From contig NZ_SOAX01000003.1 of the NCBI RefSeq assembly GCF_004364635.1, positions 373,538 to 437,537 of the forward strand: a stretch of DNA of 64,000 bases, given 5' to 3'. Below the pieces are notes generated by a model. It saw only the letters and a list, made by a program, of their open reading frames with translations, was not told the DNA's origin and did not search any database. Positions 42,427 through 50,864 of this stretch are shown here, piece by piece. Every line of letters starts with the position of its first letter. Position 1 is the first letter of the stretch. The DNA is from Halospina denitrificans. GTDB lineage: Bacteria; Pseudomonadota; Gammaproteobacteria; Pseudomonadales; Oleiphilaceae. The position numbers and the translations under genes are program-made.

Positions 42427-43146
42427 ATGCAAACGATCAGACACACCTTCCTCGTTTCTGTTGGCGCCATTATGGCCACTGTCAGCTTTCATGCATCAGC
42501 TGCACTCGTGACCTATGACGGTATTGATTTCCCGGAAGGGGATGTCAGTTTTGCAGACGAAGTGATTACCTATAACCCATCCTACAGCGGTGGCAATGTG
42601 CCAACGGATTCGAACTACACGGATCCCCAGGAAGCCGTAGGCCCCCCGGATTACAGCGCCCCGAACGGGTCGGTTTCGCTGGGTTCCGGCGGGCTTCTTG
42701 AGCTGGCGTTTACGGATAACTCACTGACCAACAGCGGTACAAATGAGGATGACCTCCACGTCTTTGAGGTCGGTCCGGATGTGGAAGATACCTTCGTCGC
42801 CGTCCGCCCGACAGCGGAAACCTACAACCTGCTCAGCGCGAACTTCACGGCACAAAGCGATGGTTTCTTTTCAGTGGGGAGCGTAAGCGGTTCAACCTCC
42901 TCAATTGATATCGATTCCGTATTTACCGATTTTGCTGCGGGCGCACTGCAGTTCAATGCGGTCCAGCTGATCGATGATCCGAACGAAGGCAACACCGGGG
43001 GCTCAACGGTTGGTGCGGACATCGATGCTGTGGGCGCGATTGCCTCGGCGCCTCCCGTTAACCAGGTACCGGAACCGGGAAGCCTGGCGCTGCTTGCCGG
43101 TGGTCTGCTGGCCGGTGGCGCCTTCCGCCGTTTTGGTCGGCGTTAA
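42427..43146 (+). CDS. PEP-CTERM secreted protein
   Basis: A 239-residue secreted protein. It has a Sec signal peptide (SVGAIMATVSFHASA, cleavage near residue 25), a low-charge Ser/Gly/Asn-rich middle with predicted beta structure, and the C-terminal sorting signal VPEPGSLALLAGGLLAGG followed by RRFGRR. Exosortase (EpsH) recognises this signal and moves the protein outside; no exosortase is in the window. Such proteins are linked to exopolysaccharide and biofilm formation. AAGGAG precedes the ATG. Confidence 0.92.
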   Translation: MQTIRHTFLVSVGAIMATVSFHASAALVTYDGIDFPEGDVSFADEVITYNPSYSGGNVPTDSNYTDPQEAVGPPDYSAPNGSVSLGSGGLLELAFTDNSLTNSGTNEDDLHVFEVGPDVEDTFVAVRPTAETYNLLSANFTAQSDGFFSVGSVSGSTSSIDIDSVFTDFAAGALQFNAVQLIDDPNEGNTGGSTVGADIDAVGAIASAPPVNQVPEPGSLALLAGGLLAGGAFRRFGRR

Positions 43147-43166
43147 AAGAAAGCCCCCACTACAGT

Positions 43167-43198
43167 TTCGGCCCTCGCCGCCCCGGATGAGGGCCGAA
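43167..43198 (+). terminator. Hairpin after the PEP-CTERM gene
   Basis: A 10-base perfect stem TTCGGCCCTC/GAGGGCCGAA with a 12-base loop begins 20 bases after the stop codon. It lacks a clear T-run, so termination may be inefficient or depend on other factors. Confidence 0.5.
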
Positions 43199-43336
43199 CA
43201 ATCGACACTGTCCCTTCCCCATCCCCGTCCGGCCCAGCTCAATCCGACTCATGACGACTGGGTATTAAACCTTGGCGGAACACTGATTTACCGTTACGTT
43301 GAACTCACAGGTGCGTAAGCACAGGCAGGACGGGCG

Positions 43337-46237
43337 ATGAATGAACCAACCGATCACGACAGCCCTCAGGACAACATTCTAGAGGTGGTCGCCCAGACCC
43401 TTCACCAGGGTGACACATCCCGGGCTGAAACAGCGGCCATCAGCCTGGATAGCCATCTCGACAGCGACCTGGGCTTTGACAGCCTCACCCGGGCCGAACT
43501 TCTGGTGAATGCCGAGCGCCGCTTCGGGGTGCAGTTGCCGGAAGCGCTGCTCAATAACGCGCAAACACCTCGGGATATCCTCGACGCCGTTGCCACGGCA
43601 CGCGGTGAACAACCTGCCGAACCGAGCATCGCGCGCCAGGATGGCACGGGCGCCCTGGCGCAAACGGACGCCGACCGCGAACATTTTACCGTCCCCCCTT
43701 TTGAAACCCTGCAGGAGGCGCTGCAGTGGCATGCCCGCAAGCATCCCCAGCGCACGTACCTGCATTGGGTCATCAGCGACAACGATGTCCGTGCGCTGAG
43801 TTTCGAAGACCTCCATAATGGCAGCCTGCGAGTCGCCAACGGCCTGTTCCGGCATGATCTGGAGGAGCGGAATACCGTGGCCCTGATGCTCCCGACCAGT
43901 CACGACTATTTCTACGGCTTTTTCGGCGCCCTCTATGCCAATGCCATCCCGGTTCCCCTCTACCCACCGGCACGCGAGGCCCAACTGGAGGAGCACCTGC
44001 GCCGACAGGCGGCCATACTGAATAACGCCCAGGCCCGGGTCATGATCACGGTTCCGGAAGCCAAGCGCCTGGCCACCGTCATCAAGGCGCTGGTACCCAG
44101 CCTGGAACACGTGGTCACGCCCGAAGACCTTTGGGGCAACCCCCTGATGTACCCGGTAGCCAACGCCGGCGGGAACGAGATCGCTTTCCTGCAATACACC
44201 TCCGGCAGCACCGGTAATCCCAAAGGAGTCCAGCTCAGCCACGCCAACCTGTTTGCCAACATTGGCGCGTGCACGGAGGTACTGGAGGTGGGGCAGGACG
44301 ATGTCTTCGTCAGCTGGCTGCCCCTCTATCACGACATGGGCCTGATCGGCACCTGCCTCTCCAGTCTCTGGTTGGGCCTGCACCTGGTGGTGATGTCCCC
44401 CCTGCTCTTCCTGACCAGGCCCCGCTATTGGCTATGGGCCATCCATCACTTCGGCGGCACCCTCTCACCCTCGCCGAACTTTGGCTACGAGCTCTGCCTG
44501 CACCGCCTGACCGACGAGGATATGGAAGGACTCGATCTCAGCTCATGGCGTGTGGCCTTCAATGGCGCCGAAGCGGTCAGTGCTGACACGGTGGAGCGTT
44601 TTACCCGGCGTTTCGCGCCCTGGGGATTCCGTCCTGAGACCATGGCCCCCGTTTATGGCCTGGCGGAAAACTGTGTCGCCCTGACCTTTCCGGAAACATC
44701 GCGCAAGCCGGTCATCGACCGCATTGATCGCGCACGATTCCAGGAAGACGGGGAGGCAATACCCAACGACGCAGACCACGAAACCGTCCTGCGCCTTGTC
44801 TCCTGCGGCAAGCCCATCCCCCACCATGCCATCCGCATCATTGATGGGAATGGTCGCGAATGCGCGGAGCGACACGAAGGGTCGCTGCAGTTCACTGGTC
44901 CTTCGGCCACACGAGGCTATTACCGCAACCCGGAGAAGACGGCGGAGCTTTTCGATGGCGAATGGCTCAATACCGGCGACCGCGGCTACATCGCCAATGG
45001 CGAACTCTTCCTGACCGGACGCAACAAGGACCTGATCGTGCGCGCCGGGCGCAACCTCTACCCTGGCGAGATTGAGGAAGCGGCAGCGACGCTGGAGCAT
45101 GTCCGGCGCGGCTGTGTCGCCGCCTTTGCCACCGGCATGGGGGAAAGCACCGGTGAGCGCCTGGTGGTCGTCGCGGAGACGCGCTCGACCGACCAGACAA
45201 TACGCCAGCAGCTCAAGCACGATATCACTCAGATCACCCGTGACCGCCTGGGCATCGACGTCGACGAGGTGGTGATTGTCAAACCGCACAGTATACCCAA
45301 GACCTCCAGCGGTAAGCTGCGGCGAAACGATTGCCGGCTGCGCTATGAGCGCGGGGAACTAGAGCGCAAGGCACTGCCAGTGTGGCGCCAGCTGGTGCGC
45401 CTGGCCCGGACCGGTTGGCGCCAGGAGGGGGTCCTCGCCTGGCGCGAGATCAGGCGTCATCTCTATTCCGGTTGGGCCTGGTTCGCTTTTGGACTGACAG
45501 GCCTGTTGACGTTGGTGGGCGTCAACCTCATGCCTCGCCGTACCTGGCGCTGGCAGGTCGTCCACTTTTGCGCCAGGGCCCTGGGGTGGCTGACCGGGAC
45601 GCGCCTGGTCGTCAGGGGTGGCGAAAAACTGAAGCCATTACCCGAAGGCTGCGTGGTGGTCGCCAACCACGCCAGCTATGTGGACGCCATCGTCATTGCC
45701 GCCCTGATGCCGGTACCGGTGAGTTTTGTGGCCAAGGCGGAACTGCAGCGTTTTGCCATCCTGCGCCGGCTGTTGCGCCTGATCGATGCGGAGGCAGTGG
45801 ACCGCTCCACCGACCAAAGCAGCGTCCGTGCTTCCCGCCGCATTGCCGAGCGCGCCCATGGCCGCCGCCTGATGTACTTCGCGGAGGGCTCCTTCGACGC
45901 GGCTCCCGGCATCCAACCATTCCACATGGGCGCATTCATGACGGCGGCGGTCGCTCACCAACCGGTTCTTCCAATCGCCCTCAATGGCACACAGAAAAAG
46001 ATGCCGGCGGATCGCTGGAATCCGCGCCCTGGCCCCGTAGAGGTGGTCGTGGGCGAGCTGATCTGGCCGGACGGCGACGACTGGGCCTCGGCCACGCAAC
46101 TGCGCGAACAAACGCGCAATGCCATCGTCACCATGACCGGTGAGCCGGATCGTTTGGCCCGTCCCGAGTCGAGCCAGCCCCTACCAGCCAGAGACTCCGA
46201 CAATTCCTCTTCCACCGACGTCGAAAATCGGGTTTAA
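43337..46237 (+). CDS. Fusion of acyl carrier protein, fatty acyl-AMP ligase and PlsC-type acyltransferase
   Basis: A 966-residue protein. Residues 12-85 form an ACP/PCP domain with phosphopantetheine Ser49 in DLGFDSLTRAEL. Residues about 115-675 form an adenylation domain of the fatty acyl-AMP ligase type (LQYTSGSTGNPKGVQLSHAN, YGLAENCVALTF, LNTGDRGYIANGELFLTGR, KTSSGKLRR). Residues about 700-930 hold two hydrophobic stretches and a PlsC-like acyltransferase (NHASYVD at about 776-782, then FAEGSF and PVLPIALNGTQ). A fatty acid could thus be activated, loaded on the carrier and passed to a glycerol-lipid or other acceptor at the membrane. The acceptor is unknown. Confidence 0.88.
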   Translation: MNEPTDHDSPQDNILEVVAQTLHQGDTSRAETAAISLDSHLDSDLGFDSLTRAELLVNAERRFGVQLPEALLNNAQTPRDILDAVATARGEQPAEPSIARQDGTGALAQTDADREHFTVPPFETLQEALQWHARKHPQRTYLHWVISDNDVRALSFEDLHNGSLRVANGLFRHDLEERNTVALMLPTSHDYFYGFFGALYANAIPVPLYPPAREAQLEEHLRRQAAILNNAQARVMITVPEAKRLATVIKALVPSLEHVVTPEDLWGNPLMYPVANAGGNEIAFLQYTSGSTGNPKGVQLSHANLFANIGACTEVLEVGQDDVFVSWLPLYHDMGLIGTCLSSLWLGLHLVVMSPLLFLTRPRYWLWAIHHFGGTLSPSPNFGYELCLHRLTDEDMEGLDLSSWRVAFNGAEAVSADTVERFTRRFAPWGFRPETMAPVYGLAENCVALTFPETSRKPVIDRIDRARFQEDGEAIPNDADHETVLRLVSCGKPIPHHAIRIIDGNGRECAERHEGSLQFTGPSATRGYYRNPEKTAELFDGEWLNTGDRGYIANGELFLTGRNKDLIVRAGRNLYPGEIEEAAATLEHVRRGCVAAFATGMGESTGERLVVVAETRSTDQTIRQQLKHDITQITRDRLGIDVDEVVIVKPHSIPKTSSGKLRRNDCRLRYERGELERKALPVWRQLVRLARTGWRQEGVLAWREIRRHLYSGWAWFAFGLTGLLTLVGVNLMPRRTWRWQVVHFCARALGWLTGTRLVVRGGEKLKPLPEGCVVVANHASYVDAIVIAALMPVPVSFVAKAELQRFAILRRLLRLIDAEAVDRSTDQSSVRASRRIAERAHGRRLMYFAEGSFDAAPGIQPFHMGAFMTAAVAHQPVLPIALNGTQKKMPADRWNPRPGPVEVVVGELIWPDGDDWASATQLREQTRNAIVTMTGEPDRLARPESSQPLPARDSDNSSSTDVENRV

Positions 46238-46427
46238 AAAAGGGGCCCGGGTGGACCGTGAATCTTCTGCCCTGGATACCCCCAATCGCCTGTATTGTTT
46301 CGTTGCTTTATGTAAACGGATAGCGGCGCATCAGCGGAGATTTTCATCGTGAGCAACGAGGTTCTGGTGAGGATTTCGTTCTTGATGTGAGGCTGAAAGC
46401 ACTTTAATCCGCCCCCTGTAAACCTTT

Positions 46428-46526
46428 GTAACCATCCGGTTACGAACACATTTTTCGTTTTTTGACATTCCCCATGGGCTCCCGTAGCTTTTCGAACTAA
46501 CTCGACGTCCAGCGAGTTGATTAGTT
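46428..46526 (+). promoter_or_regulatory. Putative promoter and hairpins in the leader of the metalloprotease gene
   Basis: TTGACA (46462-46467) is followed after 17 bases by TAGCTT (46485-46490), a moderate sigma-70 promoter. A GTAACC/GGTTAC hairpin (46428-46443) followed by T-rich sequence could end transcription of the upstream gene. AACTCG/CGAGTT with an outer AACTA/TAGTT (46495-46526) could form a leader hairpin. Otherwise 46238-46611 contains no gene. Confidence 0.4.
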
Positions 46527-46611
46527 GTCCTTTATCGGAGTCCCCAGCAGTTTAAAAGAGTGCTTCCAGGGTCGACTCCGGTGCTTTCGGGTATTTCTGT
46601 TCGGAGAATGC

Positions 46612-47388
46612 ATGCGAACGGCCACAGGTGCACACGCTTTCAAACGAGCTTTCGTAATGGCCGCCCTTCTGCCATTGGCGTTTCCGCTGCCGGCCTCTGA
46701 CGGCGAGCGCGGATACCGGCTGCTTGAGCTGGATGGCTACAGGGTGAAATGGGGCGAACAGGAACTCGGGGTCGGGGCGAACGTCAGTTACGCCTTCGCT
46801 GACGAGACGCTGCAGTTCGATGATGCGCGAAACTGTCGCAGTCTGACACCGATGAATGCGCTCTCCGCGCAGAATCTTCCCAGGGAAACACTGGCACGGG
46901 AAACTGCGGCGGCGTTCCGGGTTTGGGAGCGTGCTGCCGGGCTGTCATTCCATGAAGTCGACGATGCCCGGGATGCGGATATCGTCCTCGGTGCCCAGGG
47001 CCAGCCCCGCGGCCGCGCATTCACCAACGTCTCCTATGCGTCCGATCCGGAAGAGGATCTGCGCGCCATCGACCAGGCGCTTGTGTGCCTGAACCCCGAT
47101 CACGAGTGGAAGGTCGGGTTCGACGGCGACACGGATGTTTACGACATCCGGTATACGCTGATTCATGAGATCGGGCACGCCATCGGCCTGGATCATCCCG
47201 GGGCATCCGGGCAGGTGATGGGGTTCCGCTATACAGAGGACTTCGCGGAGCTTCAGCCCGGCGACCTGGACGGCGTCCGTCAGCTCTACGGGCGTGGCGC
47301 CGATGAGGACAGGTCCGTAGTCCGGGTTAAAGCGGATGCCGACACTCTGGATGACGCCACACAGTCCGAGAACGCAAGAACGTTCTGA
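46612..47388 (+). CDS. Matrixin-like secreted zinc metalloprotease
   Basis: A 258-residue protein from the ATG at 46612 (GGAGA five bases upstream). It has a hydrophobic signal segment (AFVMAALLPLAFPLPASDG) and a matrixin-type catalytic region: helix TLIHEIGHAIGLDHPG, the zinc-binding HExxHxxGxxH motif, followed by a Met-turn-like VMGFRY and LQPGDLDGVRQLYG. There is no hemopexin or other C-terminal domain; the tail is hydrophilic. Probably a periplasmic or secreted protease. It has no PEP-CTERM sequence of its own. Confidence 0.88.
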   Translation: MRTATGAHAFKRAFVMAALLPLAFPLPASDGERGYRLLELDGYRVKWGEQELGVGANVSYAFADETLQFDDARNCRSLTPMNALSAQNLPRETLARETAAAFRVWERAAGLSFHEVDDARDADIVLGAQGQPRGRAFTNVSYASDPEEDLRAIDQALVCLNPDHEWKVGFDGDTDVYDIRYTLIHEIGHAIGLDHPGASGQVMGFRYTEDFAELQPGDLDGVRQLYGRGADEDRSVVRVKADADTLDDATQSENARTF

Positions 47389-47463
47389 AGAGCGTTTGGC
47401 AACCATAGTCACCCTGGGGCATAGTCGGCTCAACATCGGTATGCTTTCCAGAGGCCAATAAAC

Positions 47464-49422
47464 GTGGATCCCCTGCCCCAGGAACTGCTCGAAAAAGCCC
47501 GCCAATGCAAAAAAGGGAGACTCATGCTGGTCGGGGCATCCGGAACCGGCAAGAGTACCCTGGCCCGTGCACTGGGCATTGCTCTCGGCGAGCCTGGCGG
47601 GGAGGTGTACTGCCTGAATACCGACCCGAGCGCCCCCGCCTTCGGACCACCGGGGGCGATTGCCCTTGGCCGTATGCATCAGGATGACTGGTCACTGCTC
47701 CGGCTTGAGCCGCTCTGCAGTCTGGACGCGGTTCGGTTCCGCCTGCCTCTGGTGGCAGCAGCCAGGCGGCTCTTGGCGCATTGCCCAAAGGGGCTTCTGA
47801 TCCTGGATACGCCTGGGGTGGTGAGCGGGGTCGCCGGCGCGGAGCTGATTCCAGCCCTGGCGGAAGTGGCCGGAATCGACCTCTGTGTGGTCCTCGAGCC
47901 GGAAGGTGGTTCCGTGCCCATTGCCGATGAACTAACGGGGATAGACGCCGAAGTTTTCCATCTTCCGGCTTCCCCGCGCGCCAGGGCCGGCACCCGTTCC
48001 TCACGCGGCCGCCGCCGGACTGAGCTCTGGCACGAGCATATGAGCCAAGCGCAGGCCCGGACCATCAGACCCGGTTCGTTCAAATTGCTGGGCACACCAC
48101 CGCCTCTCGCGAACGAGCAGGCCTGGGAGGGACGCCAGATTGCATTGCTCCGGGACGGTGAATGCGTGGCCATGGGCGAAGTGTTAGAGAAGACCTCACC
48201 CAGTGAGTGGCGGGCCCTCTTGGCCGGGGACACGCAGGAGGCCAATCAGTTGCTCACACGGGACGCCATTCACCGGGACGGCAAGCTGCGCACGGCTCGC
48301 AAACAGTCGGCCTCCCCTCGGACCACTCGGAACAATGGCCTCAGCCCTGGCGCCAACGAGGTGAAGGTTGAACTGGGTGCGCTGACCAGCACGGCCACCG
48401 AGCCCCAGGTAGCTGTTCCGGTTGGGGATGTGACGGCGTCGCTGGTCAACGGCGCCGGCGGTGACGCCCTGTTGCAGGTGCGCATCAAGCACCAGGCCCG
48501 CAGCCTCCTGTTCGACATTGGGGACGCCGGCCGCATGCCGTTACGGGCCGCTCACCAAATCACAGACCTGTTCATCAGTCACGCCCACGCCGACCACATC
48601 AGTGGGTTCATCTGGCTGGTGCGCTGTCGCATCGGTCACTACCCGCCCTGCCGCGTATTTGGCCCCGTCGGTCTCACAAAGCAGCTGCTCGGCATGATGA
48701 ACGGCATCCTGTGGGATCGGGTGGAAGACCGTAGCCCCGTTTTCGAGGTTCATGAGTGGCACGGCACCCACCTAGAGCGCTGGCGCATCCAGGCGGGCGA
48801 GGACCACCCTACCCCGCTCAACCCCCTCCCGATCAGCGACGGCATCATCCACCGGGAACCGGGCTTTCTCATCCGCGCCACCGAGCTGGACCACCGAACA
48901 CCGGTTCTGGCCTACGCCTTCGAACCCCGACGCAAGCTCAAGGTACGCAGGGATAAGCTGGAGGAGCTCGGCGTCGCGCCCGGCCCGTGGTTGCAGCAGC
49001 TCAAGCGGGCCTATATGGCCAGCCGCTGGCAGGAACGGATTCCGCTGGGCGATGACCGTGAACCGACCGTGGATGAGCTGGCCGAGGCACTGCTTCTGAC
49101 CGAGCCCGGCGACGCCCTGGTCTACGCCACCGATTTCCGCGAGAGCCCTGAGAACATCGACAGGGTCACCCGGCTTGCCCGCGGCGCGCATACCCTCTTC
49201 TGCGAATGCACCTTCATGGTGAGCGACCAGGCACAGGCGGAACGAACCCAGCACCTCACCACCCAAACCTGCGCCCACATCGCCAACAACGCCGATGTCC
49301 GCCAGCTCGTTACTTTCCATTTCTCCCATCGTTACGACAACCGGCGCTGGCAGCTCTACGAGGAGCTTCAGCGGTTTACTGACAAGGTGCTGATCCCGAA
49401 CCAGCATCCACACTCAACCTGA
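47464..49422 (+). CDS. Clp1/Grc3-like polynucleotide kinase fused to an RNase Z-like metallo-beta-lactamase nuclease
   Basis: A 652-residue protein from a GTG (AGAGG nine bases upstream). Residues 18-240 resemble Clp1/Grc3 polynucleotide 5'-kinases: P-loop LVGASGTGKSTLARAL (GASGTGKST at 24-32), CLNTDPSAPAFGPPGAIALG (compare the DxDxGQ...PG block of Clp1) and LLILDTPGVVSG. A basic linker (about 280-320) follows. Residues 330-645 form an RNase Z-like domain: SHAHADHISG with His373, His375, Asp377 and His378, a later YATDFRES, and FHFSHRYD near the end. The two parts could act in turn on RNA ends. No ligase or tRNA gene is adjacent. Domain calls rest on motifs. Confidence 0.8.
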   Translation: MDPLPQELLEKARQCKKGRLMLVGASGTGKSTLARALGIALGEPGGEVYCLNTDPSAPAFGPPGAIALGRMHQDDWSLLRLEPLCSLDAVRFRLPLVAAARRLLAHCPKGLLILDTPGVVSGVAGAELIPALAEVAGIDLCVVLEPEGGSVPIADELTGIDAEVFHLPASPRARAGTRSSRGRRRTELWHEHMSQAQARTIRPGSFKLLGTPPPLANEQAWEGRQIALLRDGECVAMGEVLEKTSPSEWRALLAGDTQEANQLLTRDAIHRDGKLRTARKQSASPRTTRNNGLSPGANEVKVELGALTSTATEPQVAVPVGDVTASLVNGAGGDALLQVRIKHQARSLLFDIGDAGRMPLRAAHQITDLFISHAHADHISGFIWLVRCRIGHYPPCRVFGPVGLTKQLLGMMNGILWDRVEDRSPVFEVHEWHGTHLERWRIQAGEDHPTPLNPLPISDGIIHREPGFLIRATELDHRTPVLAYAFEPRRKLKVRRDKLEELGVAPGPWLQQLKRAYMASRWQERIPLGDDREPTVDELAEALLLTEPGDALVYATDFRESPENIDRVTRLARGAHTLFCECTFMVSDQAQAERTQHLTTQTCAHIANNADVRQLVTFHFSHRYDNRRWQLYEELQRFTDKVLIPNQHPHST

Positions 49423-49562
49423 TAGAGTTGCTGACAGAAAACCCCGTCTGATACAAAGCTTTCACATTGACGCTTAAACCGTCGCGGAACAGTTTTTCGA
49501 CAATCACGCATACGCCTTGAGGGTCCGCCGATTGCCGCGACATCGCCACCAGGGATATGGGC

Positions 49563-50714
49563 ATGACTGAAAGCCACTATGATGTGATCATCGTTGGCGC
49601 CGGACTCGCCGGCTGCACGGCAGCACTGCTCTACGCCCGTCGTGGCCTGCATGTTGCTCTCGTCGAAAAAAAGCGCGATCCCTCCGATTACAAGAAGATC
49701 TGCACACACTACCTTCAGCCAAAGACCATCCCCCTTCTCAAGAGCCTGGGGCTCTATGATGAGGTCATGGAAGCTGGTGCTACGTTCTCTCAAATCGTGC
49801 TGAAAACGCCCTGGGGTGATGTGCCGGCGCCTCGATACGGCAGCGATACCCATGGTCTGAACATTCGTCGCGAACTGCTTGATCCGATCTTTCACAAAGC
49901 CGCTATGGCGGAATCCGGTGTCGACTGGTGGGGCGGCTACAGCGTTTCAGCGCTTCTCTGGGACGGCGACCGCGTCCATGGCATCCAAATCCGGTCTGAC
50001 CAGGGGGAGAACCGGGAATTCTCGGCCCCCCTGGTGATCGGCGCTGACGGTCGGGACTCAACTGTCGCAAAAATGGCGGGGATCGCAAGTCGGTTCTTTT
50101 CCAACGAGCGTTTCTCCTACTATCAGTATTTTCGGAATCTCGAACCCGCGCCGGACAACGAGACACAGGTATGGGTCCTGGACGGTGGGGGTTCCTATGT
50201 CACAGCCTTTCCTAACGATGACCTCACGCTGGTGAGCTGCTATGTGCCGGAGCGCTATTTTCATCAATGGCGCAGTGATGTAGAAAGCCATTACCGCGCG
50301 TTCGTTGCGCGCGCCCCGGAGGGCCCCAACCTTGACCGTGCCGTGCCAGCCAGTCGCATACGGGGAATGCGGAAGGCACCAACCATCCGCCGCACGCCAT
50401 CGGCCCCCGGACTGGCTCTGCTGGGTGACTCCGCACTCGCGCTTGATCCGTTGGTGGGAATTGGCTGCACCTGGGCCATGGAATCCGCCTTCATGCTGGT
50501 AAAGGCCACTGCAAAGGCACCCACGGATGCCACATCACGGACGACCAACCGCGGGTTGGATCGCGCGTTGCGCCAGTACCGCTGGCGTCACCGCCTCTAT
50601 TTCGGGCTTCAGTCAGCGCTGTTTATACCGTTATCGAAGGCCAGGCCCTATGGGCGCACTCTTAAATGGGTACTGCGGATGAGTCGGCGGGCAGATCAGC
50701 CCGACAGAATTTGA
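49563..50714 (+). CDS. FAD-dependent oxidoreductase (geranylgeranyl reductase/monooxygenase-like)
   Basis: A 383-residue flavoprotein. It has the dinucleotide-binding beginning YDVIIVGAGLAGCTAALLYAR and a second FAD segment GLALLGDSALALDPLVGIGCTWAMESA, plus an internal LVIGADGRDSTVAKMAG (DG motif). The pattern fits the PHBH-fold group that includes geranylgeranyl reductases, tryptophan halogenase-like enzymes and monooxygenases; the substrate is unknown. The ATG at 49563 has AGGG eight bases upstream; an in-frame ATG lies 6 bases earlier. Nothing was seen in 50715-50864 downstream. Confidence 0.85.
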   Translation: MTESHYDVIIVGAGLAGCTAALLYARRGLHVALVEKKRDPSDYKKICTHYLQPKTIPLLKSLGLYDEVMEAGATFSQIVLKTPWGDVPAPRYGSDTHGLNIRRELLDPIFHKAAMAESGVDWWGGYSVSALLWDGDRVHGIQIRSDQGENREFSAPLVIGADGRDSTVAKMAGIASRFFSNERFSYYQYFRNLEPAPDNETQVWVLDGGGSYVTAFPNDDLTLVSCYVPERYFHQWRSDVESHYRAFVARAPEGPNLDRAVPASRIRGMRKAPTIRRTPSAPGLALLGDSALALDPLVGIGCTWAMESAFMLVKATAKAPTDATSRTTNRGLDRALRQYRWRHRLYFGLQSALFIPLSKARPYGRTLKWVLRMSRRADQPDRI

Positions 50715-50864
50715 ACAACCGTTGATCCCAGTCGTCATTCCTCCAGATTTCTCTGGTGCGGGCATGGCAGGAGCCGACTGACCCGATGGCTGCCGGGTCG
50801 TGTTGCAAGTCGGCTCGTGCACTCACTGCCCTGCGATGTAATGCTTGCCCGGAGTGCCACGCCC

